From NCBI GenBank assembly GCA_048941605.1, contig JBHLNL010000181.1, positions 1-6,644 of the forward strand: DNA of 6,644 nt. Reading direction: 5' to 3'. The notes under the pieces were generated by a model. The model did no database searches. It saw only the letters and a list, made by a program, of their open reading frames with translations, and was not told the origin of the DNA. The translations under genes and the position numbers were made by a program. The DNA is from Loki-b32 sp048941605 (GTDB lineage: Archaea; Asgardarchaeota; Lokiarchaeia; Sigyniarchaeales; SOKP01). Below are positions 1 through 5,588 of this stretch, one piece after another; within the stretch, counting starts at the first letter, position 1; the number at the start of each line of letters is the position of its first letter.

Positions 1-105
1 CTCGATATTTATATTTTTGTTTTAAATTTAACCTTATAATAGCAAAATTATATTAGATAATTGGCTCTAATGTACTATATATTTACTTTATACAAAAAAT
101 ACCTC

Positions 106-148
106 AAAAAAAGATATAAAAAATTTTAAAAATAAGGGTTATCTTATT
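106..148 (-). terminator. Likely terminator of the ABC transporter operon
   Basis: Read on the minus strand, a 6-bp stem (AATAAG at 143-148 pairing with CTTATT at 131-136, 6-base loop) overlaps the ATPase stop codon. It is followed by T-rich tracts, with T6 at 118-123 and T7 at 106-112. Oligo-T tracts are the usual archaeal intrinsic termination signal, and the weak hairpin may be incidental. The rest of 1-105 is AT-rich with no supportable gene. Confidence 0.45.
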
Positions 149-833
149 GAATTTTAGTAATTCTACCATTATCCATTAGAATAGTTTTTGTTCCATACTT
201 AGATAAATCTCTATGTGTAACAAAAATAATAGTTGTTTCCATTTCTCTATTGATTTTTTGTAATAAATCCATAACTTGCTTTTCTGAGTCCGGATCTAAG
301 TTTCCAGTAGCTTCATCTGCTAAAATAACTCTTGGCCTATGAATGATTGCACGTGCAATACCACATCTTTGTTTTTCGCCACCAGACATCTGAACGGGAT
401 AGTGGTCTTTACGATCAAGTAAATCAACATCTCTTAGTGCTGCTATTGCTCTATTTTCAATTTCTTTTTGGCGTAATACTGTCGGCCATAAGACAGACTC
501 AACATTTTCCATGGCTGTCAATGTATTAACAAGATTAAAATCTTGAAATACAAAACCGATTTTTTGTCTTCTGAGTCTACTTAATCTATCCTCAGTTGAT
601 CGCGCAATATTTTCTCCATCGAATATAATTCTCCCAGAGTCTGGTAGGTCTAAACCGGATAATACATTGAGGAGTGTAGATTTTCCACATCCGGTTGGAC
701 CTTGAACTATGGCAAATTCTCCAGATCTAATTTTTAGATTTACATCTGCTAAGGCTCTAATAATAGCGCCTGCTCTTCTATATTCTTTATTAACATCGAC
801 AGCTTCGATCATAATATCTTTATCTGCTGACAT
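144..833 (-). CDS. ABC transporter ATP-binding protein, LolD/MacB/FtsE type
   Basis: This 229-residue cytoplasmic ATPase should power the FtsX-like permease encoded just upstream. All nucleotide-binding motifs are intact: Walker A GPTGCGKST (45-53), Q-loop Gln97, signature MSGGEKQR (149-156), Walker B VILADE (169-174) followed by the ATGNLD D-loop region typical of the LolD/MacB/FtsE branch, and H-loop His207. Length matches the family (about 220-240) and there is no fused domain. The ATG at 833 follows a strong GGAGG (841-845) with a 7-base spacer, which fixes the start. The gap to the permease stop is 12 bases, so the two genes are almost certainly co-transcribed. Family members drive mechanotransmission, lipoprotein release, peptide or drug efflux, or cell-wall signalling. 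The substrate cannot be read from this sequence, and family assignment is far firmer than transported cargo. Confidence 0.95.
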   Translation of the reverse strand: MSADKDIMIEAVDVNKEYRRAGAIIRALADVNLKIRSGEFAIVQGPTGCGKSTLLNVLSGLDLPDSGRIIFDGENIARSTEDRLSRLRRQKIGFVFQDFNLVNTLTAMENVESVLWPTVLRQKEIENRAIAALRDVDLLDRKDHYPVQMSGGEKQRCGIARAIIHRPRVILADEATGNLDPDSEKQVMDLLQKINREMETTIIFVTHRDLSKYGTKTILMDNGRITKIQ

Positions 834-840
834 TTCTTTT

Positions 841-845
841 CCTCC
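841..845 (-). promoter_or_regulatory. Shine-Dalgarno site of the ABC ATPase gene
   Basis: On the minus strand GGAGG lies 7 bases before the ATPase ATG and immediately after the permease stop codon (846-848). It is the best ribosome-binding site in the window and supports translation of the second cistron from an operon mRNA. Confidence 0.8.
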
Positions 846-1388
846 TTATTCACCTACTTTTTTTAGTGCAATAATTGGTCGTACTTTCAGAACCTTTCTA
901 TAAGCCAAAATAAAAGCAATTATCTGAACACCTATAAAAATACCACTTGTAGCGACGACAGGAATTAGATCAACAAGTATCGTAAGAGTTAAATTTAAAG
1001 GTGTTTGATTTATATAAGCAATAGCGGCAGCATAATGAAATAAAACTTCAATCACAATAAAAAAACCAACTAGAGTTGTGAAAAAGATCATACCTGAAAC
1101 TAATACTAAAATATTCTTATTCGTATATCCTATGCATTTAAATGTTGCCCAAACACGTCTCTTCCTTGAGACTAAAATCCACGCGTAGAGTAAAGAGAGA
1201 AATAAGGATGTTCCGAAAAAGATAATCACAAAATACCATGCTAATTCTCCAAAACCGCCTTCAAGTCCTAAGTCTATAAAAAAGGATGTTAAAAATATTA
1301 AGGTTGTATAAATTAACGTAAAAACGGTAAATGTTTTTTTTTCACGTAAAGATAGAAGAATAGCCTTTCTCCACATTCTTAAAGCCAA
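846..1388 (-). CDS. Compact FtsX-like ABC transporter permease without extracytoplasmic domain
   Basis: This 180-residue integral membrane protein is the probable permease partner of the downstream ATPase. Four hydrophobic segments are visible at about 19-40, 49-73, 92-122 and 137-163. Residues 74-96 (basic SRKRR, then KCIGYTNKNI) match the FtsX-family coupling region, where related permeases have R-R-E-I-G-x-L-R-A-x-G. The C-terminal VRPIIALKK resembles the conserved family end (P-x-x-A-L). The family normally has a domain of about 100-200 residues between TM1 and TM2; here the loop is about 10 residues. The chosen start is a TTG at 1388, because GGTGA (1395-1399) lies 6 bases before it; an ATG at 1376 would give 176 residues but poorer SD spacing. 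Both ends look natural, so I read this as a genuinely small permease, probably a dimer, rather than a fragment. Confidence 0.8.
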   Translation of the reverse strand: MALRMWRKAILLSLREKKTFTVFTLIYTTLIFLTSFFIDLGLEGGFGELAWYFVIIFFGTSLFLSLLYAWILVSRKRRVWATFKCIGYTNKNILVLVSGMIFFTTLVGFFIVIEVLFHYAAAIAYINQTPLNLTLTILVDLIPVVATSGIFIGVQIIAFILAYRKVLKVRPIIALKKVGE

Positions 1389-1394
1389 ATAATT

Positions 1395-1399
1395 TCACC
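1395..1399 (-). promoter_or_regulatory. Shine-Dalgarno site selecting the TTG start of the permease
   Basis: On the minus strand GGTGA precedes the TTG at 1388 by 6 bases but the alternative ATG at 1376 by 18, so it decides in favour of the TTG start. An overlapping ATG at 1401 is in another frame and reaches a stop after 19 codons. Confidence 0.55.
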
Positions 1400-1427
1400 A
1401 TGCGTTTTTCAATTTATTTTTAAATTA

Positions 1428-1435
1428 TATTTAAA
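1428..1435 (-). promoter_or_regulatory. Archaeal box A (TATA) for the ABC operon
   Basis: On the minus strand TTTAAATA is an exact match to the archaeal box A consensus TTTAWATA. About 25 bases downstream would place transcription start near 1406, giving a short leader that includes the SD at 1395-1399. The surrounding sequence is AT-rich, so a chance match is possible. Confidence 0.45.
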
Positions 1436-1447
1436 TTTATGATTGAT

Positions 1448-1455
1448 TTTATTTA
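1448..1455 (+). promoter_or_regulatory. Candidate box A for the profilin-like gene
   Basis: TTTATTTA differs from TTTAWATA at one position and lies 39-46 bases before the ATG at 1494, the same spacing as the other promoters proposed here. The region is AT-rich and other alignments exist, so this is weak. Confidence 0.3.
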
Positions 1456-1493
1456 TTTTATTATAACAATTTAATAATAAATATTTGGTGGAA

Positions 1494-1898
1494 ATGTCTT
1501 CAGAAATAGAGTCTATTATTGATGATTTATTAAACGAAGAAACTAATATTTTTGGAGTTGCTATCATAAGTAAACATGGCACACTATTAACTCAAACAGA
1601 AAACTGGAATATAATAAGTGATCTTGATTTAATTAATGAACTCCTTAATCAAAAATTAGAATTAGGTGAAAAAGGAATAAGTAGTATTGTTATCCAAGGA
1701 ATTAAATACATGATTGTAGAGAATACAGAAGAAAGAAAAATTGGGACTAATATAACCGGTAGGGGACATATTATTATTTGCCCCGTTCCCATTGGAGGTA
1801 CTGGAGCGTTAATATGCTATATCAATCCACAAGTAGGGCCTAGAGATGCTCTTTTTACAGTTCAAGAGTATGCTCTAAAATTAAAAGATTTTGTTTAA
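1494..1898 (+). CDS. Profilin-like protein (Asgard profilin family)
   Basis: This 134-residue soluble protein is probably a profilin, which in eukaryotes and characterised Asgards binds actin monomers and tunes filament growth. An N-terminal helix (4-15) is followed by paired strands with GVAIISKHGT (21-30), as in the profilin core (G-x-x-I-x-x-x-D/H-G). Then comes a helix (43-55), a long strand with the profilin-like QGIKYMIV (68-75), more strands around GTNITGRGHIIICPVP (84-99) and ALICYI (105-110), and an amphipathic C-terminal helix (120-133). Length fits profilins (about 125-140). The extra strands after the second helix fit profilin better than Roadblock/LC7, which has a related alpha-beta fold and is the main alternative. 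There is no N-terminal polyproline-binding-type extension as described for Heimdall profilin. The frame is also open to GTG 1488 and TTG 1485. I prefer ATG 1494, although GGTGG (1487-1491) is only 2 bases away, so initiation may be SD-independent. Confidence 0.72.
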   Translation: MSSEIESIIDDLLNEETNIFGVAIISKHGTLLTQTENWNIISDLDLINELLNQKLELGEKGISSIVIQGIKYMIVENTEERKIGTNITGRGHIIICPVPIGGTGALICYINPQVGPRDALFTVQEYALKLKDFV

Positions 1899-1914
1899 TT
1901 TTTCTTACTTTTTC
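1899..1914 (+). terminator. T-rich terminator of the profilin-like gene
   Basis: TTTTTCTTACTTTTTC directly follows the TAA stop (1896-1898). Two T5 runs on the coding strand suit archaeal oligo-T termination. The tract touches the stop codon of the convergent HDAC-family gene. Confidence 0.45.
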
Positions 1915-3011
1915 TATGACATTGAAGTCCAAAAATTCGCTAAAAGTTTCTTTAATGCAGATTTTATTTTTATTGTCTCATTCTCTATTGAATTTTTTGA
2001 AAAATTTATGAACTCTGAAGGAGGACGTTCATATTCTTCTTCTAATAATGCTTTAACAACTGAATGAATACAGATAGGTAATCCTATCAAACTATAACCT
2101 CCTTCAAGAATAAACACTATTTTACCTTCACATAACTTTTCAGCAATATTCAACAATTTCTCTGTAAATTGATAGTATGAAAAAGTTGTTAATAAACAAT
2201 TCCCTATAGGATCTGTGAAGTGCATATCAAATCCAGCAGCAATGATAATAATATCAGGCACAAATTCATTTAAGATAGGCTCAATTATTTCAAAAAGCTC
2301 TAAAAAATCATCATCAGTACTATTCATTGGAATTGGGAAGTTTATACTTTTACCAAGGCCTTCTCCATCTCCTAATTCATTTATAAACCCAATATCTCCT
2401 TCAATAAAGTCATATTCATGGATTGAAAAATAAAGGACACTAGGATCATCATAAAAATATTGAACTAACCCATCTCCAAAATGATTGTCAATATCTATTA
2501 TTGCGATGTTTTTATTATAATTCAGATTCTTACGTAAATAAAGAATAGCATTGGCAATATTATTAAAAATACAAAGACCTGAACCATTTTCTTTTAAAGC
2601 ATGATGACCAGGAGGTCTTATTAGTGCTAAAGAATAATTTACTCTCTTATTAAGCACTTCTTCAATTGCTTGGATTGTCCCACCCACCGCTTTTTTAGCC
2701 AACTCAAATGAATCTTTTGTGATGTATACTTCATCATTTAATAAACTACACCCTAAGTTTGAGAGTTGTTTTATGGAATTAATGTAATATTTAGTGTGAG
2801 CTAAATGTATAACTGATTCATTTATTGATTTAGGTTTAATTTTGGAGATTCTATTATCGTCAAAAACATTATTCTTCTCTAAATAGGCAATTATTGATTG
2901 AATTCTTAATGGAGATTCATAAGAAAAAAAGGTTGGATGCGGATATGGGGGAATATTTTTGAAGGCGAAATCTTCATCAACAATTATTCCGATTTTTTTA
3001 CTAAATGTCAT
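1914..3011 (-). CDS. Histone deacetylase-family zinc hydrolase (class II HDAC/AcuC/APAH-like)
   Basis: This 365-residue cytosolic arginase-fold enzyme should hydrolyse acetyl or acyl amides, such as acetyl-lysine on proteins, possibly histones, or acetylated small amines. Visible landmarks, in order: the HDAC N-terminus with HP and ES-P-R-I (25-37); catalytic dihistidine RPPGHHA (132-138); GLCIFNN (145-151); DIDNHFGDG (173-181) with zinc ligands Asp175 and His177 and relay residue Asp180; AGFD (259-262) with zinc ligand Asp262; and LEGGY (302-306) with catalytic Tyr306. All catalytic residues are present. Oddities: the usual DxDxHH is DxDxHF (Phe178), and the rim motif PGTG reads as EGDIG (204-208). 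Ile269, at the position of the HDAC10 polyamine gatekeeper Glu, argues for lysine rather than polyamine substrates. The ATG at 3011 has no SD. The gene is monocistronic, converging on the profilin-like gene and divergent from the large membrane protein. Confidence 0.93.
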   Translation of the reverse strand: MTFSKKIGIIVDEDFAFKNIPPYPHPTFFSYESPLRIQSIIAYLEKNNVFDDNRISKIKPKSINESVIHLAHTKYYINSIKQLSNLGCSLLNDEVYITKDSFELAKKAVGGTIQAIEEVLNKRVNYSLALIRPPGHHALKENGSGLCIFNNIANAILYLRKNLNYNKNIAIIDIDNHFGDGLVQYFYDDPSVLYFSIHEYDFIEGDIGFINELGDGEGLGKSINFPIPMNSTDDDFLELFEIIEPILNEFVPDIIIIAAGFDMHFTDPIGNCLLTTFSYYQFTEKLLNIAEKLCEGKIVFILEGGYSLIGLPICIHSVVKALLEEEYERPPSEFINFSKNSIENETIKIKSALKKLLANFWTSMS

Positions 3012-3048
3012 ACTAAAATTACTAATATTCGAAAATACCTAAATTATT

Positions 3049-3056
3049 ATAATAAA
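3049..3056 (-). promoter_or_regulatory. Weak candidate box A for the HDAC-family gene
   Basis: On the minus strand TTTATTAT lies 38-45 bases upstream of the ATG at 3011. It matches only the first half of the TTTAWATA consensus; it is listed because the spacing agrees with the other proposed promoters. Confidence 0.2.
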
Positions 3057-3070
3057 AATAGAATTATTAT

Positions 3071-3078
3071 TTTAAATA
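3071..3078 (+). promoter_or_regulatory. Archaeal box A for the large membrane protein gene
   Basis: TTTAAATA is an exact box A match ending 41 bases before the ATG at 3120. A start site near 3100 would give a leader of about 20 bases containing a weak SD-like GTGA (3111-3114, 5-base spacer). Confidence 0.45.
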
Positions 3079-3119
3079 AAATTCCAATAAAAAATAAAAA
3101 AAATGTTAATGTGAACTAA

Positions 3120-5339
3120 ATGAACCCGATGGAAATTTATTTTACTATAATCTTAAACATTTTACCAATTCTAATCTTATTTGTACCATATTTCTTCATT
3201 CGAAAGAAATTTGTCGCGAATTTATATTTAAGGATCTATTTAGGAATCTTAGTTTTTTATATATTATATTGGGTTCTCCCTGCAATATTTCAAATAGCTA
3301 TTACACCGGAAGAATTAGAAACACCAACTAATAACCAAAGTATTGGTTTTTTAGCAGCTCATTTTGGCTCATTAATAGCTTTATTCGCAAATTACCCTTT
3401 AGTTACTTTACCTTTTATCTTCTTTCTTGCTCCTTTTATTTCCATGTTATATGTTTGGAATCACTTAAGAAAAGAAGAAGGTTCAACGCAATCAAATCTA
3501 AAACAACTTACTTACCATTTCACAGAAAGTCCAAAAGAATTAATTCGTAACGAAATAATTCGAAATGATTGGACAAGAGAGAAAGAAATCTTAAAATTAC
3601 TTATAGTTCTTTTGCCAATTTCACTCTATCTTCTACAAGTTATATTAACTGTTTCGGGTTTGGAATCTAATCCCGTGATTACGGGAGAAACTGCTCTAGG
3701 ATGGTTTCTTGAAATATTTTTTGTATATCTAGCAACATTCATTTTTAGTATTGAATTATTATTTAGTTCTCAAATCGCACTAAAAGGAAAGTATTTTGGA
3801 GAAAATATTAGGTCGCAAACATATAAAAGTCTTTATACAGTAGGGGCTCCTATATCAATATTATCAATAATCTTGTTCATTGCTCAGTATTTTTCGTCAA
3901 TCCTAATACTTATATATTTTTTTGCTTATTTTCTAATGGCTTCAGTAATTTTTGTGTTATTTCTAAAGGTTTTCGAGCCAATATCTATATTAATTCTAGT
4001 AAAATTAATTGAATGGTGGAAAAACAGAAAAGATCGGATTAAAAGGATTAACTCATCAAATTTTTATTATGGTATAATTGTTGCTTTTGTTGCTATCTTA
4101 CTATTTTTTCTTCTTTACGTCGTAGCTTTTCAACCATTATCCCTTACGATTTTTCAAGATAGGGAATATATTATTGATTCTGCCCAATTTGTACCTCCCG
4201 TAAACCCAACTTTAGCTGATGCTATATCTTTTGATCTAATGGTTATTGTTAATTTTATTCTAAACATGCTTGTTCCTTTTATAATTATGGTAGGATTATT
4301 AGCATTTATAATGAAATATATTAAAAGCACTTTCTTGGGATTTATTACATATTTACCAGTCATAATAATAATATCCGTGGTTTTTCTTATTTTTGATGCA
4401 CCCCCATTAATCAATTTTGCTGCAGAAGAATATTGGATCACAGGTCAGACAAGCTTTATAATGCTTTTTGATTTTCAATTCTTCACTTTAAGAACTGCAG
4501 CTTTAAATGCAACTTTAACTGGGACATTAGGAGTGTTAGCTCTTCCTTATCTCTATACTAGATACATATTTAACGTAGTAATTTGGACTCTACTAATTTA
4601 TTATGGGAGGAAATTGTTTAAAAGTAAAAATATATCTATAAATGACAAAATTGTTGAAAAAATCGTATTTTCTTCAATTACTGACTATATAAGTTTTGAT
4701 GAATATGTTCAAGAGCAAACCCAATATCTAATTACAAGAAAGCAAGCAGTTTATAGTGAAGAATTTGAACATGAAAGAGAAGAAATTAAAAATTTAATGA
4801 ATATTCTTAAGGAAGAGAAATTACTTTCGGAATTAAAACCTGAAGATGAGAATGAAAAGAGAAGATTCTATTTTACTCTAAAATATCTATTCTATAATAA
4901 ATTAGTTGATGTTTGGCAACCAGAATTCAAATATATATTCGAGAAGGTAGAAAAACAAGGACTTTACATAATTTATGATGATGGCCGAGGAGTCTATAAT
5001 TATGCATTTCAAGAAGATTCTGCTCAAGACCCAGGGTTGGTCTCAGGAATGTTCTCTGCGATTACCTCATTTATCAAAGAAATGACAAAATCTGCTGAAG
5101 TCTTAAAAAAGATCGATCATGGTGATATTACAATCCTCTTAGAATATGGCGAACGTATATTTGGTGCTCTCTTCATAAAAGGTACTCAATCTGCTGAAAT
5201 CAGAGCCCCATTAAAAGATTTTGTTAATTGGTTTGAAGAAAAATATAAAGATATTCTGAAGGAATGGACTGGAGCACTCCAACCTTTTAAAACTGATGAA
5301 AACAAGAATAAAATTGATGAAATGTTTAAAGAAGATTAA
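3120..5339 (+). CDS. Polytopic membrane protein with C-terminal longin/roadblock-like domain
   Basis: This 739-residue protein has a membrane part I do not recognise. About 11-13 hydrophobic segments lie within 7-497 (for example 7-27, 37-58, 95-113, 157-178, 193-215, 241-258, 261-282, 315-337, 372-396, 404-425 and 461-497). Basic residues (28-30, 117-118, 297-309, 498-503) suggest loops and C-terminus face the cytoplasm. A charged, helical, possibly coiled-coil linker (505-611) leads to an alpha-beta domain at 612-735. Its pattern is GLYIIYDDGRGVY (two strands), SGMFSAITSFIKEM (helix), KIDHGDITILLE and FGALFIKG (strands), then LKDFVNWFEEKYKDIL (helix). This recalls longin/roadblock-type domains abundant in Asgards, which in eukaryotic and bacterial relatives bind small GTPases or trafficking complexes. 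That assignment is by pattern only. Start ATG 3120 has weak SD GTGA; ATG 3129 is a close alternative. Transporter, receptor or membrane anchor remain open. Confidence 0.9.
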   Translation: MNPMEIYFTIILNILPILILFVPYFFIRKKFVANLYLRIYLGILVFYILYWVLPAIFQIAITPEELETPTNNQSIGFLAAHFGSLIALFANYPLVTLPFIFFLAPFISMLYVWNHLRKEEGSTQSNLKQLTYHFTESPKELIRNEIIRNDWTREKEILKLLIVLLPISLYLLQVILTVSGLESNPVITGETALGWFLEIFFVYLATFIFSIELLFSSQIALKGKYFGENIRSQTYKSLYTVGAPISILSIILFIAQYFSSILILIYFFAYFLMASVIFVLFLKVFEPISILILVKLIEWWKNRKDRIKRINSSNFYYGIIVAFVAILLFFLLYVVAFQPLSLTIFQDREYIIDSAQFVPPVNPTLADAISFDLMVIVNFILNMLVPFIIMVGLLAFIMKYIKSTFLGFITYLPVIIIISVVFLIFDAPPLINFAAEEYWITGQTSFIMLFDFQFFTLRTAALNATLTGTLGVLALPYLYTRYIFNVVIWTLLIYYGRKLFKSKNISINDKIVEKIVFSSITDYISFDEYVQEQTQYLITRKQAVYSEEFEHEREEIKNLMNILKEEKLLSELKPEDENEKRRFYFTLKYLFYNKLVDVWQPEFKYIFEKVEKQGLYIIYDDGRGVYNYAFQEDSAQDPGLVSGMFSAITSFIKEMTKSAEVLKKIDHGDITILLEYGERIFGALFIKGTQSAEIRAPLKDFVNWFEEKYKDILKEWTGALQPFKTDENKNKIDEMFKED

Positions 5340-5353
5340 AAAAAATATTTTTT
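5340..5353 (+). terminator. Oligo-T terminator after the membrane protein gene
   Basis: Immediately after the TAA (5337-5339), A6-TA-T6 forms a perfect palindrome ending in a T6 run, suitable as an archaeal intrinsic terminator. Confidence 0.35.
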
Positions 5354-5400
5354 CCTATATCTTTAATTAAAAATTATTTCTCCTTAAGCAATTCCTAAAT

Positions 5401-5443
5401 AAATTTCAAAATAATTTCATTTATTCCAGTTTGTTTGAAATTT
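5401..5443 (+). repeat. 10-bp inverted repeat in the 5340-5588 intergenic region
   Basis: AAATTTCAAA (5401-5410) is exactly complementary to TTTGAAATTT (5434-5443) across a 23-base spacer. It could be a transcript stem-loop behind the membrane protein gene or a regulator site. AT-rich composition makes chance a real possibility. Confidence 0.4.
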
Positions 5444-5488
5444 GATTTAATAACTGAAATTCTAATTCTTAAGAGTCAGTATAAGAGG

Positions 5489-5502
5489 AACCTTTTTAGG
5501 TT
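5489..5502 (+). repeat. Small hairpin (5-bp stem, T4 loop)
   Basis: AACCT (5489-5493) pairs with AGGTT (5498-5502) around TTTT. It has more G/C than its surroundings. Function is unknown; it lies upstream of the likely start site of the beta-helix gene, so it is probably not in that mRNA. Confidence 0.35.
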
Positions 5503-5517
5503 AGATGTCAAGAAATT

Positions 5518-5555
5518 TTGATTATCAAAAATCTTAAATATTTGAAGATAATCAA
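5518..5555 (+). promoter_or_regulatory. Candidate promoter-operator of the beta-helix gene
   Basis: TTGATTATC (5518-5526) is repeated inverted as GATAATCAA (5547-5555) with a 20-base spacer. The left arm lies in a self-complementary TTGAT-T-ATCAA (5518-5528), and the right arm ends a TTGA-N6-TCAA dyad (5542-5555). CTTAAATA (5533-5540), one mismatch from box A, lies between the arms and would start transcription near 5562, about 27 bases before the ATG. A dimeric regulator on these arms could block TBP/TFB; that role is inferred. Confidence 0.4.
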
Positions 5556-5588
5556 TTTTCATATTAACTTGTCTTGAAATAGTGAAAA

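Noticed and set aside
347..903. Plus-strand open frames (347-529 and 709-903) opposite the ABC operon
   Set aside because: They are antisense to the ATPase and permease genes, which carry complete family motifs on the minus strand.
1494..1898. Roadblock/LC7 protein as the identity of the 134-residue gene
   Set aside because: It remains the main alternative, but the four strands after the second helix and the QGIKYMIV and TNITGRGHI segments fit profilin better.
144..3011. Mobile element or defence island
   Set aside because: No transposase, integrase, terminal repeats, target duplications, tRNA or defence-type domains are visible.
2937..3119. Plus-strand open frame of 60 codons before the membrane protein gene
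   Set aside because: It begins antisense inside the HDAC-family gene and continues through the AT-rich promoter region, giving mostly Asn/Ile/Lys. It has no domain or SD.
4154..4441. Open frame of 95 codons on the minus strand inside the large membrane protein gene
   Set aside because: It lies entirely antisense to the well-supported 739-residue gene, has no recognisable domain, and its hydrophobicity mirrors the membrane spans on the other strand.
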